DNA of 64,000 nt from contig CALDUT010000019.1 in assembly GCA_937924775.1 (NCBI GenBank), positions 1 to 64,000 on the forward strand, given 5' to 3'. The position numbers and the translations under genes are program-made. The DNA is from an uncultured Gemmata sp. (GTDB lineage Bacteria; Planctomycetota; Planctomycetia; Gemmatales; Gemmataceae). A model generated the notes under the pieces. That model did not search any database and was not told where the DNA came from. It saw nothing but the letters and a program-made list of their open reading frames with translations. Below, piece by piece: positions 1 to 8,405 of the stretch (position 1 is the first letter of the stretch; each line of letters starts with the position of its first letter).

Positions 1-86
1 CGGTCGCGAAGCTCGGCCCAAACCTCCCAAGGGGCATCAGGCCAAGCCAGCTTCAGGGCTTCCCATTCGTCATGTGGGTTAATCAT
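1..86 (-). CDS. partial small ORF, unknown function, cut by window edge
   Basis: A minus-strand ORF opens with ATG at 86-84 behind a good ribosome site (GAGGTG on the minus strand) and runs off the left edge after about 28 codons. The visible peptide is Trp- and acid-rich (MINPHDEWEALKLAWP...). Its start overlaps the stop of the upstream minus-strand reading frame (79..283) by a few bases, as in translationally coupled mobile-element genes. I do not recognise the family. Confidence 0.4.
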   Translation of the reverse strand, partial: MINPHDEWEALKLAWPDAPWEVWAELRD

Positions 87-283
87 GATCACCTCTTTGG
101 AATTGTACCCCTGTAGAGGCGACGATAGCCAGGATGGCGGCCTTGATGTAATCCGGCAGTGTCGGCCAGGCGTCGATCAGTTCGGCCAAGTCGGGGTCGA
201 TTGAGGAATCTGCTGCGCAGGATGCGACACACTGGTGGGCCGATGCGGTGAATCGCCTAGGATTATGAGGCTTTTGTGGGCGG
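79..283 (-). pseudogene. relic of a recombinase-gene tail next to an att-like tRNA fragment
   Basis: On the minus strand an open frame comes out of the antisense of the tRNA-Arg fragment (reading GVEPVTFGSGGRR, a string typical of ORFs that run across tRNA genes) and ends at TAA 81-79. The last third reads DPDLAELIDAWPTLPDYIKA and AAILAIVAS, a pattern I associate from memory with ORFs at the 3' end of planctomycete tyrosine-recombinase genes. No start codon and no catalytic Arg-His-Arg-Tyr region is present, and a stop lies at 373-375, so only a tail remains. The assignment is an inference from short motifs. Confidence 0.35.
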
Positions 284-335
284 GAGCGTCGGCCTCCGGA
301 GCCGAAGGTTACAGGTTCAACTCCTGTCGGGCATA
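284..335 (+). other. 3' half of tRNA-Arg(CCG), probable att site
   Basis: The segment keeps a D-stem 3' strand (GAGC), a perfect 5-bp anticodon stem (289-293 with 301-305) around loop CTCCGGA with anticodon CCG, a 5-nt variable loop, a perfect 5-bp T stem (311-315 with 323-327) around TTCAACT, and the acceptor 3' strand CGGGCAT at 328-334. The matching acceptor 5' strand and D arm are missing upstream, so this is not a functional tRNA. Such 3' tRNA fragments are the usual product of integrase insertion into a tRNA gene. The orientation puts the element to the left of the fragment. Confidence 0.6.
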
Positions 336-814
336 CTATACAGAGTGAAGTTTCACAAGTCGTTGGCCAAAGTCAACTTAGCCTCTTTTTTAGAGCCTCA
401 TCAACGGATTATGCAAGATACCACAAGTTCCTAAGATACATACTTAACCATCAAACTGTAGCTACATCTCGACCACTCAAACTCAGCTATCATCCAGCAC
501 ACTTCCTCCCGATAGCGCTAACTATGAAGGTATCGTAGCTGTAATCCCAGTGCAAAAAAGAATAAGTTCAACCATGGCAAGCACTTAATATCATGAATCC
601 AGCGTAGCTGACAAGGCGTATCGTTTTGGATTGCCCAGTGAAACCCAAAGACGCTCGGTCCGATTCAACCTCACTCTCTCGGAATCATCGGTTCATTTTT
701 AAAATTTCTGAAAGACCGCCTAACGGCATTCCGTCTGCATTCATTACATTACACCGCGTGCGGAGTACAGAACACCGCATAGCAGACCTCGTACTGGTTG
801 ATCCAACGTGCAGT
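336..814. other. no gene recognised between tRNA fragment and GntR relic
   Basis: No reading frame here has a convincing start, ribosome site or protein pattern. An 85-codon open frame at 626-883 exists, but only its last ~22 codons (from 815) resemble protein, where they form the N-terminus of the broken GntR regulator. The stretch is visibly richer in A+T than the surrounding coding DNA, which fits old non-coding or decayed sequence. Confidence 0.5.
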
Positions 815-1273
815 ATGACTGAGGCTCATCACCCGATTTCTGCCATCCCCATATCTGAGCAGATTTACGAGCATCGGCTGTAGAAAATTGCATCTGGTGA
901 ACTCCAACCGGGATGTGTTTTGGTGGAAAAGGATTTGTCAGAGCAGTTGGAAAACAGCCGAACGCCTGCCCGGGACGCCATTTTACGGCTCATCAAATAC
1001 GGCGTGGTGGACAATGTTGGTCGCTCTGTCCGTGTACGGCAAATGACCGCTTGGGATGTGTAAGACCTCTACCAAGTTCGCCGTGTCTGGGAACTTGAAG
1101 CAGTGGGTTTGGCATGCTGGCGATTTACCACCGACGACTTTGCTCAGGTGGATGCAGCCGCCCCCCGCAATATCAGCGATCCGACTCTTTTTGAACAAAC
1201 ATGTCGTCGTTTTGATGCACTTTTGCATCGCATGATCGGAGAATTACCAGGGAACAAATTACTCGCCTGCTAA
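815..1273 (+). pseudogene. GntR-family (FadR-like) regulator, two in-frame stops
   Basis: One continuous reading phase gives a GntR regulator: an N-terminal helix (SEQIYEHRL), then KIASGELQPG, EQLENSRTPARDAILRL (the winged-helix recognition segment, normally SRTPVREAL.RL), GVVDNVGRSVRVR (wing), then the start of the ligand-binding FCD domain (DLYQVRRVWELEAVGLA). It is interrupted by TAG at 881-883 and TAA at 1061-1063, and ends at TAA 1271-1273, well short of the usual ~220 residues. Members bind DNA as dimers and respond to small acids. With both stops inside conserved domains it cannot make a normal regulator. The next genes on the same strand may once have been its targets or operon partners. 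Confidence 0.75.
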
Positions 1274-1309
1274 ATTCGCAAAATTAATTAATCCTCGAGG
1301 AGATATTCT

Positions 1310-1465
1310 GTGAGATTTTTGCTAGTTATTGTCAGCATCTCATGTTTATGTAGCTATGGCAGTGAGGAGAAAATTCAGAAACCCCAGGATCCAATGCCAA
1401 AATTCGAGCTCGATGCCAAAGCTCAAAAGCAGGCCGGCGCGTTTTTCCCCGCTCGGTCATCCTGA
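1310..1465 (+). CDS. 51-aa exported/lipoprotein-like peptide, GTG start
   Basis: GTG at 1310 follows a good ribosome site (CGAGGAGA, 1295-1302). The peptide starts VRFLLVIVSISCLCSYGS, a short positive end plus hydrophobic stretch with Cys in a lipobox-like place, followed by a charged tail rich in Lys, Gln and Pro. The stop TGA (1463-1465) overlaps the ribosome site of the next small ORF. It could be a real small lipoprotein or the N-terminal stump of a longer gene, because the patch around it contains a dead gene. I recognise no family. Confidence 0.4.
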   Translation: MRFLLVIVSISCLCSYGSEEKIQKPQDPMPKFELDAKAQKQAGAFFPARSS

Positions 1466-1476
1466 GGTAATGATGA

Positions 1477-1656
1477 GTGTCAAAAAAACCATTATTAGGC
1501 ATTGCAGGCATCGTACTTCTGACGATTTGGGTCCTTGGTGGCACCGACTATGGCACACTATGGAGTGCTCAGCTTGCTCCAGCCTCCACCAAGCCGGAGA
1601 AATTGATTGAAAAGTGGGATGGCCCCGGAAGATTACCGACTGATGTGGCTGAGTAA
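1477..1656 (+). CDS. 59-aa single-pass membrane peptide, GTG start
   Basis: GTG at 1477 is preceded by GAGG about 10 nt upstream. The product begins VSKKPLLGIAGIVLLTIWVL, one clear transmembrane helix (residues ~5-20), followed by GGTDYGTLWSAQ and a soluble tail ending PTDVAE. A competing ATG frame starts just upstream but lacks any protein character beyond the run of seven A at 1482-1488. It follows the 51-aa ORF by 11 nt and precedes a terminator, so the two form a small transcription unit. Function unknown. Confidence 0.45.
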   Translation: MSKKPLLGIAGIVLLTIWVLGGTDYGTLWSAQLAPASTKPEKLIEKWDGPGRLPTDVAE

Positions 1657-1701
1657 CCCAAAGACCGAGGAAAGATCGATTTGACCAATCACATGGTGTC
1701 T

Positions 1702-1735
1702 GGGGATTGTATTACAATCCCCAACCGTTTTTTAT
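1702..1735 (+). terminator. intrinsic terminator
   Basis: A perfect 9-bp inverted repeat, GGGGATTGT (1702-1710) and ACAATCCCC (1714-1722), encloses a 3-nt loop and is followed by AACCG and a run of T. It closes the small plus-strand unit at 1310-1656. Confidence 0.75.
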
Positions 1736-1756
1736 ATTCCTTCAACCACAAACCGT

Positions 1757-3742
1757 TCAGGGCATCGTGCGTTGGATGTAGAGGATCACGATGCGTTTAA
1801 GAGTTTCGGGAAGGGCTTCGAATTCCTTTTCCTCGAGTCGGCCGTCGTTGTTGGTATCGAAGCGGCGGAACAGATTACGCCCTTGCTCGGGGATGACCAC
1901 GCCCTCTTTGGGAAATCGGAAGTTCGCCACATCGACATTCAGGCCACCCAGTAGCCCACTCGAATCGTAGCTGCCAGAATCGACCACAAATTCGACATAT
2001 CCCAGATGCATTTCATCGTAGGTTTGCGGCCCCCAGCGCACGGTGCGTTTGGGGTCGGGATTGGCCGGGTTCCGATCGCTATTGTCGTACCACGCGGTGT
2101 AGATGATCGAGCTGCCGCGGGGGACTTTCACCGGCTCGGCGAAGCGGTATTGCAGTTGCCAGTTGAAGTCGTAGTGCGGCACATCGAGCAGGGTTGTGGT
2201 CTGCCCGTCGGGGGTTTTGAGGGCGTATTGCATGGCCTTGCCGCGGAGGTGGGCGTGCGGGAAGAGGGCCAGAATCCGAGCTTCAAATGGCACTTTAGGA
2301 ATCGTGGCGGTCACTTTGTGATTATCGGCCCCCGGGGGTATGGCCATCATGGGGTTGGCAATACCGACCACATGCACTTCGTGCCGCGGTTTTTCCTTGG
2401 CGAAGATCAGGCCGAGTTTGGTTTGATCGCTCGTGGCTTTACCGTTGGGAGTGTAGTGAATTTGGAAGCGGAGCGTGGCTCCCTTAGGCAGTTTCTTTCC
2501 ATAGCCTTCGGGGTAAATCAGCGTGCCGTTCCCAGGAACGTAAGCCGCAAAGAACCCGGTGGCTTCCGTGATGGGCATACGCTGCCCCGGGGGGGTGGCA
2601 AAGATCAACACATGGTGGACCACGTCCCGCGCGGTGGGTTGCACTTCCAAAGCTTGAACCCAGCGATCTTCATCGAAATTCGTCTCCACGCTAACGTTCT
2701 GATAGGGCATCGTACCTTCGGCTTTCACAGCAATCGGCCGCGGAATTTGAAACACCACATCCGGGGAGCCGATCAGCCAGCCGCTTTCGAAGTTCCGCGG
2801 CAGCGGGGCATCGGCCGCATCACCCTTTTGGAGATCACCGGCCAGCCATGCCAACAGGTCGTTTTTATCTGCGTCAGGCAGAGTGCGATCGTTGGAGAAC
2901 GGAGAAGCCTCCCCCTTCTTGGGGGCGGCGGCGAACCACGGCGGCATGGTGCCTTTGGCCACAACCTTGCGAATCATGCCCTTATGGGCAACGACATCAT
3001 CGTAAGTATCGAGTGCGAAAGGAGCTACGCCACCAACCCGGTGACACTCGACACAATGCGTTAGGATGATCCGCTCGATCCGGGCGTGGTAGGTGAGCGG
3101 AACCGCCGGGGCTTTGGCGGCATCCGGGGCCAGTTCGCAACCGGGCGCGGTGGTGGCTTCGATCACGGGGTTTTTCTTGTTCAGCAGATCGGTGAGAGCC
3201 ACTTTGAGGTAGTTGAAGCGTGGGGCCTCCAAGGCATAGCCCAGGCCGTATTGATCGTCGATCGCGCCGCGGTAGCGAAGCGTCCGAGCCGAGTCCAGAA
3301 CAAATACTTCTGTGGTGGACGTGGCTCCCAAAGCCGCGGTCAGAACGCCGTCGGTATCATGCACATAACGGCCGGCAAAGTCATGATCGGCCGGCTTGTC
3401 GGTCTTGGTGGGGTTGACAAACAGAAACGCGACTTTCTTCTCCGCAAATTCTTTCTCCAGTCGCTGGAGAACAGGTGTATACTTTTTGCACAGGGGGCAA
3501 GTGCTGTTAGTGAAGGCCACTACGGTTAGCGGATATGTCCGAAAATCGGACAGCTTACCCGGCCGCCCGTTGAGATCCGTGAAAGCCACATCCGGCACCA
3601 AGCGGCCAATGCCCGCGTCGGCGGCCAGGCGTACCCGCGGGGCTTCCTTGGGGTTCGGATCAACGGAGGGGGTCGCCGACCGTTCCTCGGCTATCACCGG
3701 CGCCGCAAGGCTGAGAAACAGGACTGTAGCAATCAGGCGCAT
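1757..3742 (-). CDS. secreted redoxin / cytochrome c / copper monooxygenase-like / EF-hand fusion
   Basis: This 661-residue exported protein has a signal peptide (residues 1-18), a thioredoxin-fold redoxin domain (about 45-190) with active-site pair C82-P-L-C85, a c-type heme motif C230-V-E-C-H234, then a region resembling copper type II ascorbate-dependent monooxygenases (VVHHVLIF, HYTPNG, HAHLRG supply candidate Cu-binding histidines). It ends with an EF-hand loop, D629-TNNDGRLEEK-E640. The same order is familiar from planctomycete proteins named for their redoxin domain; their substrate is unknown to me. The N-terminal thiol pair, the heme and the copper-type histidines suggest periplasmic electron transfer to an oxidation reaction. 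It is a single gene facing the relic patch. Confidence 0.75.
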   Translation of the reverse strand: MRLIATVLFLSLAAPVIAEERSATPSVDPNPKEAPRVRLAADAGIGRLVPDVAFTDLNGRPGKLSDFRTYPLTVVAFTNSTCPLCKKYTPVLQRLEKEFAEKKVAFLFVNPTKTDKPADHDFAGRYVHDTDGVLTAALGATSTTEVFVLDSARTLRYRGAIDDQYGLGYALEAPRFNYLKVALTDLLNKKNPVIEATTAPGCELAPDAAKAPAVPLTYHARIERIILTHCVECHRVGGVAPFALDTYDDVVAHKGMIRKVVAKGTMPPWFAAAPKKGEASPFSNDRTLPDADKNDLLAWLAGDLQKGDAADAPLPRNFESGWLIGSPDVVFQIPRPIAVKAEGTMPYQNVSVETNFDEDRWVQALEVQPTARDVVHHVLIFATPPGQRMPITEATGFFAAYVPGNGTLIYPEGYGKKLPKGATLRFQIHYTPNGKATSDQTKLGLIFAKEKPRHEVHVVGIANPMMAIPPGADNHKVTATIPKVPFEARILALFPHAHLRGKAMQYALKTPDGQTTTLLDVPHYDFNWQLQYRFAEPVKVPRGSSIIYTAWYDNSDRNPANPDPKRTVRWGPQTYDEMHLGYVEFVVDSGSYDSSGLLGGLNVDVANFRFPKEGVVIPEQGRNLFRRFDTNNDGRLEEKEFEALPETLKRIVILYIQRTMP

Positions 3743-4030
3743 TGTTGAAACTCACCATCGGTGTGAGAGCATCATTCTGCGGGTAATATACCTAATGGGG
3801 GGTGAGGAAGTTTCAAATCGCCAATCTTTCCCAAGAAATCCCCTCTTCTGTGCTACACACCAACGCGGCCCGGCTCTGTTGGGCGGTTGGCAATAATCCG
3901 AGGGAGCCGTCTGTCGCCCCGAAGTAGGTTCCCAAGGACATCGCGAATCCGTGTGATTATTCACAATCCGGTTCTGAACCGGGAGGGCTCGGTTCAAAGC
4001 TGGTTGTGCAACTTGGCCGATACCAACCGA

Positions 4031-5467
4031 TCACGCGATAATATCAGTCACCACATGGCCTTTAACGTCTGTGAGGCGCATGTCGCGGCCGGCGTGCCGG
4101 TAGGTGAGCTTCGTGTGGTCAAGCCCCAAGAGGTGCAAGATCGTGGCGTGCCAATCGTGAACATGCATCCTGCCATCCACGGCTTCGAAACCGTAATCGT
4201 CGGTGCGGCCATAGCGGAGGCCGCCTTTGACGCCGCCGCCGGCCATCCACATGGTGTAGCCGCGGGAGTTGTGGTCGCGGCCGTCGCCCTGGCCAGTGGG
4301 GGTCCGGCCAAACTCCCCGCCCCAAATCACCAAGGTATCTTTCAGGAGGCCGCGTTGTTGCAAATCGGTCAGCAAGCCCGCGATCGGTTTGTCGATGGCC
4401 GCACAACTGGTGGTGAGAGAATCCTTCAGCGCGCGGTGATGGTCCCAACCGCCGAGGGTGACTTCGACAAAGCGAACGCCGGCCTCCAGGAAGCGGCGGG
4501 CCAGGAGCAACTGTTGGCCGAAAGCCCCGCCACGAGCCGGTCCAAAGCCGCCGCCACCCAAACCGCCACCGCCGCGGCCACTGTCGATCCCGTAGAGCCG
4601 CTGCGTGGCTGTGGTTTCCTTCGAGAGGTCCATCAGTTTGGGCATCTCGGCTTGCATGCGGAAGGCTAATTCATAAGAGCTGATCAACCCCTCAATACCG
4701 GGGTTGTCCCCGCCTTCTGCCAGCGCGTTGTGATTGAGCGATTGCAGGAAATCGAGTTCAATTCGTTGCTGCTGGGCGGTTTGTTTGGGATTTCTCAGAT
4801 TGGCAACCTGTTGTCCGGCGGCACCGATGCCCCCACCAAAGCCCCCACGGCCAATCCGCGTGCCTTGGTACACCGCCGGAAGGAAGGCACTGCCATAATT
4901 CACCGGGCCGCCATTGCCGCCGGAGGGTGAAATTGTGATGAAACCCGGCAGATTCTGATTCTCGGTACCCAAACCATAAACAATCCATGCCCCCATGCTG
5001 GGTCGGGGGAATTGGAAGATGCCGCAGTGCATCTGGATAAACGCCTGCGGGTGATTGGGTAAATCGCAATACATGCCATTGAGGAGGCACAACTCGTCGG
5101 CATGGCGGGCCAGTTCGGGAAATAGTTCAGAAATGTACAAGCCACTTTGGCCGTGTTGAGCGAATTTGAACGGCGAGGCGAGCAACCGGCCTCCGAAACG
5201 CCCCGGACCGCGGGGAACCGCTTTGCCATCGTCGGCCTGCAGTTTCGGCTTGTAGTCGAAGGTATCAACATGGCTGGGCCCGCCGTCCATGCACAAGAAC
5301 AACACCCGCTTGGCCTTGGCTGGGAAATGGGACGTTTTGGGGGCCAGCGGATTGTTGGCCCCCACTTCCGCCGCGGCGCCAGCCGCCTGTTCGTGGGCTA
5401 ATGCGGCGAACGCGAGATAACCGAACCCAACCGACGTCGTTTTCAGTAACTGGCGCCGTGTCAACAT
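4031..5467 (-). CDS. DUF1501 family secreted protein
   Basis: The best start is ATG at 5467 behind a GGGGG ribosome site, giving 478 residues beginning MLTRRQLLKTTSVGFGYLAF, a Tat-type leader. DUF1501 belongs to the alkaline-phosphatase/sulfatase fold; typical stretches are VLFLCMDGGPSHVDTFDYKP, LCLLNGMYCD, WGGEFGRTP and the closing HDWHATILHLLGLDH. The enzymatic role of the family is not established. Two Gly-rich insertions are seen, GRGGFGGGIG and GRGGGGLGGGGFGPARGG. The gene lies 132 nt downstream of the DUF1549/DUF1553 gene on the same strand, the standard planctomycete pairing, so both products probably work together outside the cytoplasm. Confidence 0.85.
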   Translation of the reverse strand: MLTRRQLLKTTSVGFGYLAFAALAHEQAAGAAAEVGANNPLAPKTSHFPAKAKRVLFLCMDGGPSHVDTFDYKPKLQADDGKAVPRGPGRFGGRLLASPFKFAQHGQSGLYISELFPELARHADELCLLNGMYCDLPNHPQAFIQMHCGIFQFPRPSMGAWIVYGLGTENQNLPGFITISPSGGNGGPVNYGSAFLPAVYQGTRIGRGGFGGGIGAAGQQVANLRNPKQTAQQQRIELDFLQSLNHNALAEGGDNPGIEGLISSYELAFRMQAEMPKLMDLSKETTATQRLYGIDSGRGGGGLGGGGFGPARGGAFGQQLLLARRFLEAGVRFVEVTLGGWDHHRALKDSLTTSCAAIDKPIAGLLTDLQQRGLLKDTLVIWGGEFGRTPTGQGDGRDHNSRGYTMWMAGGGVKGGLRYGRTDDYGFEAVDGRMHVHDWHATILHLLGLDHTKLTYRHAGRDMRLTDVKGHVVTDIIA

Positions 5468-5599
5468 GTTCCGAGTCCCCCCAGGGAATGAAAAAAATTC
5501 GCAGACCATCCAAAACCCGATTGGTGACGAGCGTGCCAAGTCCAACGTTGGGGCCACTGGCCGTGGCGTGGAACCGGCTGCCACGGCACGGCAGAACAA

Positions 5600-8164
5600 C
5601 TATTTGCGGTATTGGAACTCCGCACTGGCGAATAGCGCCTGTGTGAAAGCCGACCAGGTTTCTCGTTCACGCCGGACGACCGGAACGCGATCCTTCGCCA
5701 ACTGCTCCTGATACGCCTTGAGGAACTTCTGGGCATTTTGCAGTTCCTTCTGGTTCGGTGGCCGGCCGTAGAACGCGAGATACGCCTGCCGGATGCGTTC
5801 GGTATCGGTCGTGGTGGTTTTTAGCAGCTTCTCCGCTGCCGCCTCAGCCGCCCGGATGACGAACGGATTGTTTAGGAGGAACAACCCCTGCGCCGGCACG
5901 GTGGTGGTGGGGCGATCGGCCGCGATCAGGCTGGGATCGGGGGCATCGAAGAGTGCCAGAGCTTCAGGCAGGTTGTCGCGGATGATCGGCAGATAGACCG
6001 AGCGGTGAACGTTCCGCGGGTCGTTGATGGCTTGGGTGATATTCGCCCCGCCTGGGCGGCCGAACGCATTGACCGGCCCTTCCCCGGCTCGCGCCACCAC
6101 CGAGCCGACCGGCGGTTGTGGGTTCAACTGCCCGCTGACCGCCAGCATGCAATCGCGGAGGGCTTCGGCATCCAGCCGCCGGGGCGCCATGCGCCAGACG
6201 TAGACGTTATCGGGATCGATGTCGTAGTTCGGTTTGTGGTTTTTGGAATCCAATTGATAGGCGTCGGTGAGAACAATCGACTTGATCAATTGTTTCACAC
6301 TCCAGCCGTTGTCCATAAATTGAACAGCCAGATAGTCGAGCAACTCCGGGTGCGACGGCGGCTGGCCGGCGGCCCCGAAGTTGTCTGGCGTGGGGACCAA
6401 GCCCCGTCCAAACAGATGTAGCCAAACCCGGTTCACCATCACCCGCGCCGTTAAGGGGTTATCTTTCGATGCGATCCAATTGGCTAAGTCGAGCCGTCCG
6501 CTTTGGCCGGGGGTGATTTTCAGCGGTGCTTTTGTGAGAACCTGGAGCGTGCCGCGGGGAACGCGGGTGGCCGAGGGCTTGTCCGGCTCGCCACGCTCGT
6601 AGATTGGGCTATCGGCGATAGTGAAGGTGCCCGCCCGACCGCCGAAACCACCGCCACCCAAACCGCCTGGACCGCGCGGCAGACCGCCGACCCCTCCTCC
6701 CTTGGGAGTAGGTTTGTCGCGTACGCCCATGGCTAATAACTTCGGGTTCCCCTCCGCATCGAAGGCCTCCAGCCGCGCCCGCAGTAGCGACACCTGCCCA
6801 CGCGGAAAGAGGGTGCGGATGAAGTCGGTTTGTTCCGCGATTTGTTTGTTGAGGTCTTCGATTTGTTTCTCGATGCGGGCGCGTTCTTCGGGGGTCAGTT
6901 TCTCAGGGGTACCCGGCGGCAGGCCACAGTCTTTGGGCAGTGTCAGGATCGGCGACGGACGATTGCTTTGGATGAAACGGATGGTTCCGTAGCAGGTTTC
7001 CGTACTGCGGAAAATGCCCGCCAAGGCGTAATAATCTTTCTGGGGTATTGGGTCGAACTTGTGATCGTGGCAGCGGGCACAAGCCGCCGTCAGACCGAGA
7101 AAGGCCTGGAACGTAACGTCGATCTGTTCATCGGCGATATCGAGTTCAAATTGGAGGCCATTTTGTTCGTTGAGTGTCTTGGCCCCCAAGGCGAGAAAAC
7201 CGGTGGCGATCATCCGTTCGGCCCTGACTTTCGGGTCGGACCCGCCCATCAGATCGCCGGCGAGCTGCTCTTTGATGAATTGATCGTAGGGTTTATCGGT
7301 ATTGAAGGCATTGATGACATAATCGCGATAACGCCATGCATGCGGGTAGTTCATGTTCACGGTCTTGCCGGAACTTTCCGCGTACCGGGCCAGATCGAGC
7401 CAGTGGCGGCCCCAACGTTCGCCGAAGTGGGGGCTGTTCAAAAGTTGGTCAACCACTTTGGCGAAGGCGTTGGGGTCGGGGTCCGCGACGAATGCTTCGA
7501 CCGCTTCGGGAGAGGGAGGCAAACCGATCAGATCGAGGTAAACTCGGCGAATGAGGGTGCGTTTGTCGGCCTGAGGGGCCCGCGTCAATCCGTGCTTGTC
7601 TAGTTCGGTGATCAGGAAGGCATCGATGGGATGGGTACCGGCCTTGGCCGTTGGGGGAACCGGGGGGCGAACCGGAGGCTGGAAGGCCCAAAACTCACGG
7701 CCTTTGACGAGGTCGATTTCATACTTGGGGGGCAATTTGGCGGCTTTCCCGTCGCGGGGGTCGGGAGCGCCCATCTTCACCCATGTTTCAAAATCGGCGA
7801 TGATGGGGTCGGGAAGTTTGCCCTTCGGGGGCATTGCCGTGTCTGGATTTTTCGACCGCAGGGAGAGAATCAGTTTGCTGCGCTCAGGATTGCCCGGCTG
7901 GATGATTGGCCCACTGTCTCCGCCGCGGCGGATACCCTCGCGAGTGTCGAGAACCAACCCCCCTTTGATTTTGTCCGCTTCCGCGGAGTGGCATTGGTAA
8001 CAGTGTTCGATCAAAACCGGGCGGATTTTCTTCTCGAAGAAGGCGATGTGTTCCTGAGTGGGCTGTTCAATAAATGTACTGACCCGCGGCGGCTGGGCCC
8101 GCAGGCTCGAAGTCCCCATCCAAACGATCGCACTCGTTGCTGCCACCAGGACCAACCGCGTCAT
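5600..8164 (-). CDS. DUF1549/DUF1553 protein with N-terminal cytochrome c (PSD1-type)
   Basis: An 854-residue exported protein. After a signal peptide (1-23) comes a planctomycete cytochrome c domain with heme motif C55-YQ-C-H59 and the usual GGLVLDTREG. Next is DUF1549 (HPIDAFL through FGERWGRHWLDLARYAESSG), a Gly-rich linker near residues 480-510 (GGLGGGGFGG), and DUF1553 (NPLTARVMVNRVW, GWSVKQLIKSIV, ending in the helical FASAEFQYRK). The family is abundant in Planctomycetes and is suspected to act in degradation of complex polysaccharides, but the reaction is unproven. It is the first gene of a two-gene unit with the DUF1501 gene downstream. Confidence 0.9.
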   Translation of the reverse strand: MTRLVLVAATSAIVWMGTSSLRAQPPRVSTFIEQPTQEHIAFFEKKIRPVLIEHCYQCHSAEADKIKGGLVLDTREGIRRGGDSGPIIQPGNPERSKLILSLRSKNPDTAMPPKGKLPDPIIADFETWVKMGAPDPRDGKAAKLPPKYEIDLVKGREFWAFQPPVRPPVPPTAKAGTHPIDAFLITELDKHGLTRAPQADKRTLIRRVYLDLIGLPPSPEAVEAFVADPDPNAFAKVVDQLLNSPHFGERWGRHWLDLARYAESSGKTVNMNYPHAWRYRDYVINAFNTDKPYDQFIKEQLAGDLMGGSDPKVRAERMIATGFLALGAKTLNEQNGLQFELDIADEQIDVTFQAFLGLTAACARCHDHKFDPIPQKDYYALAGIFRSTETCYGTIRFIQSNRPSPILTLPKDCGLPPGTPEKLTPEERARIEKQIEDLNKQIAEQTDFIRTLFPRGQVSLLRARLEAFDAEGNPKLLAMGVRDKPTPKGGGVGGLPRGPGGLGGGGFGGRAGTFTIADSPIYERGEPDKPSATRVPRGTLQVLTKAPLKITPGQSGRLDLANWIASKDNPLTARVMVNRVWLHLFGRGLVPTPDNFGAAGQPPSHPELLDYLAVQFMDNGWSVKQLIKSIVLTDAYQLDSKNHKPNYDIDPDNVYVWRMAPRRLDAEALRDCMLAVSGQLNPQPPVGSVVARAGEGPVNAFGRPGGANITQAINDPRNVHRSVYLPIIRDNLPEALALFDAPDPSLIAADRPTTTVPAQGLFLLNNPFVIRAAEAAAEKLLKTTTTDTERIRQAYLAFYGRPPNQKELQNAQKFLKAYQEQLAKDRVPVVRRERETWSAFTQALFASAEFQYRK

Positions 8165-8405
8165 AGATCCGGACTCCTGCTAGAGTTGATCGAGAGAGCA
8201 TCCGCGAGTATCCCAGTTTATTGAACACCAAAAACGCTCCGCAGGCCGTGCTCTCATCATTTTTTCCCGGATAATGAGAAATGCATTACCAGCTGGATGC
8301 CATCTGTCACAGATTCGATCACTCCCATGAGCCCCTACCATCCGACAGTGTTCGCGGTTATCATGGTGGAGCTGCCGTTGGCTTCGAGAACTGTTGGAAT
8401 TGACC

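Noticed and set aside
2006-3064. 352-codon plus-strand frame
   Set aside because: Antisense to the redoxin/cytochrome fusion, no protein pattern of its own.
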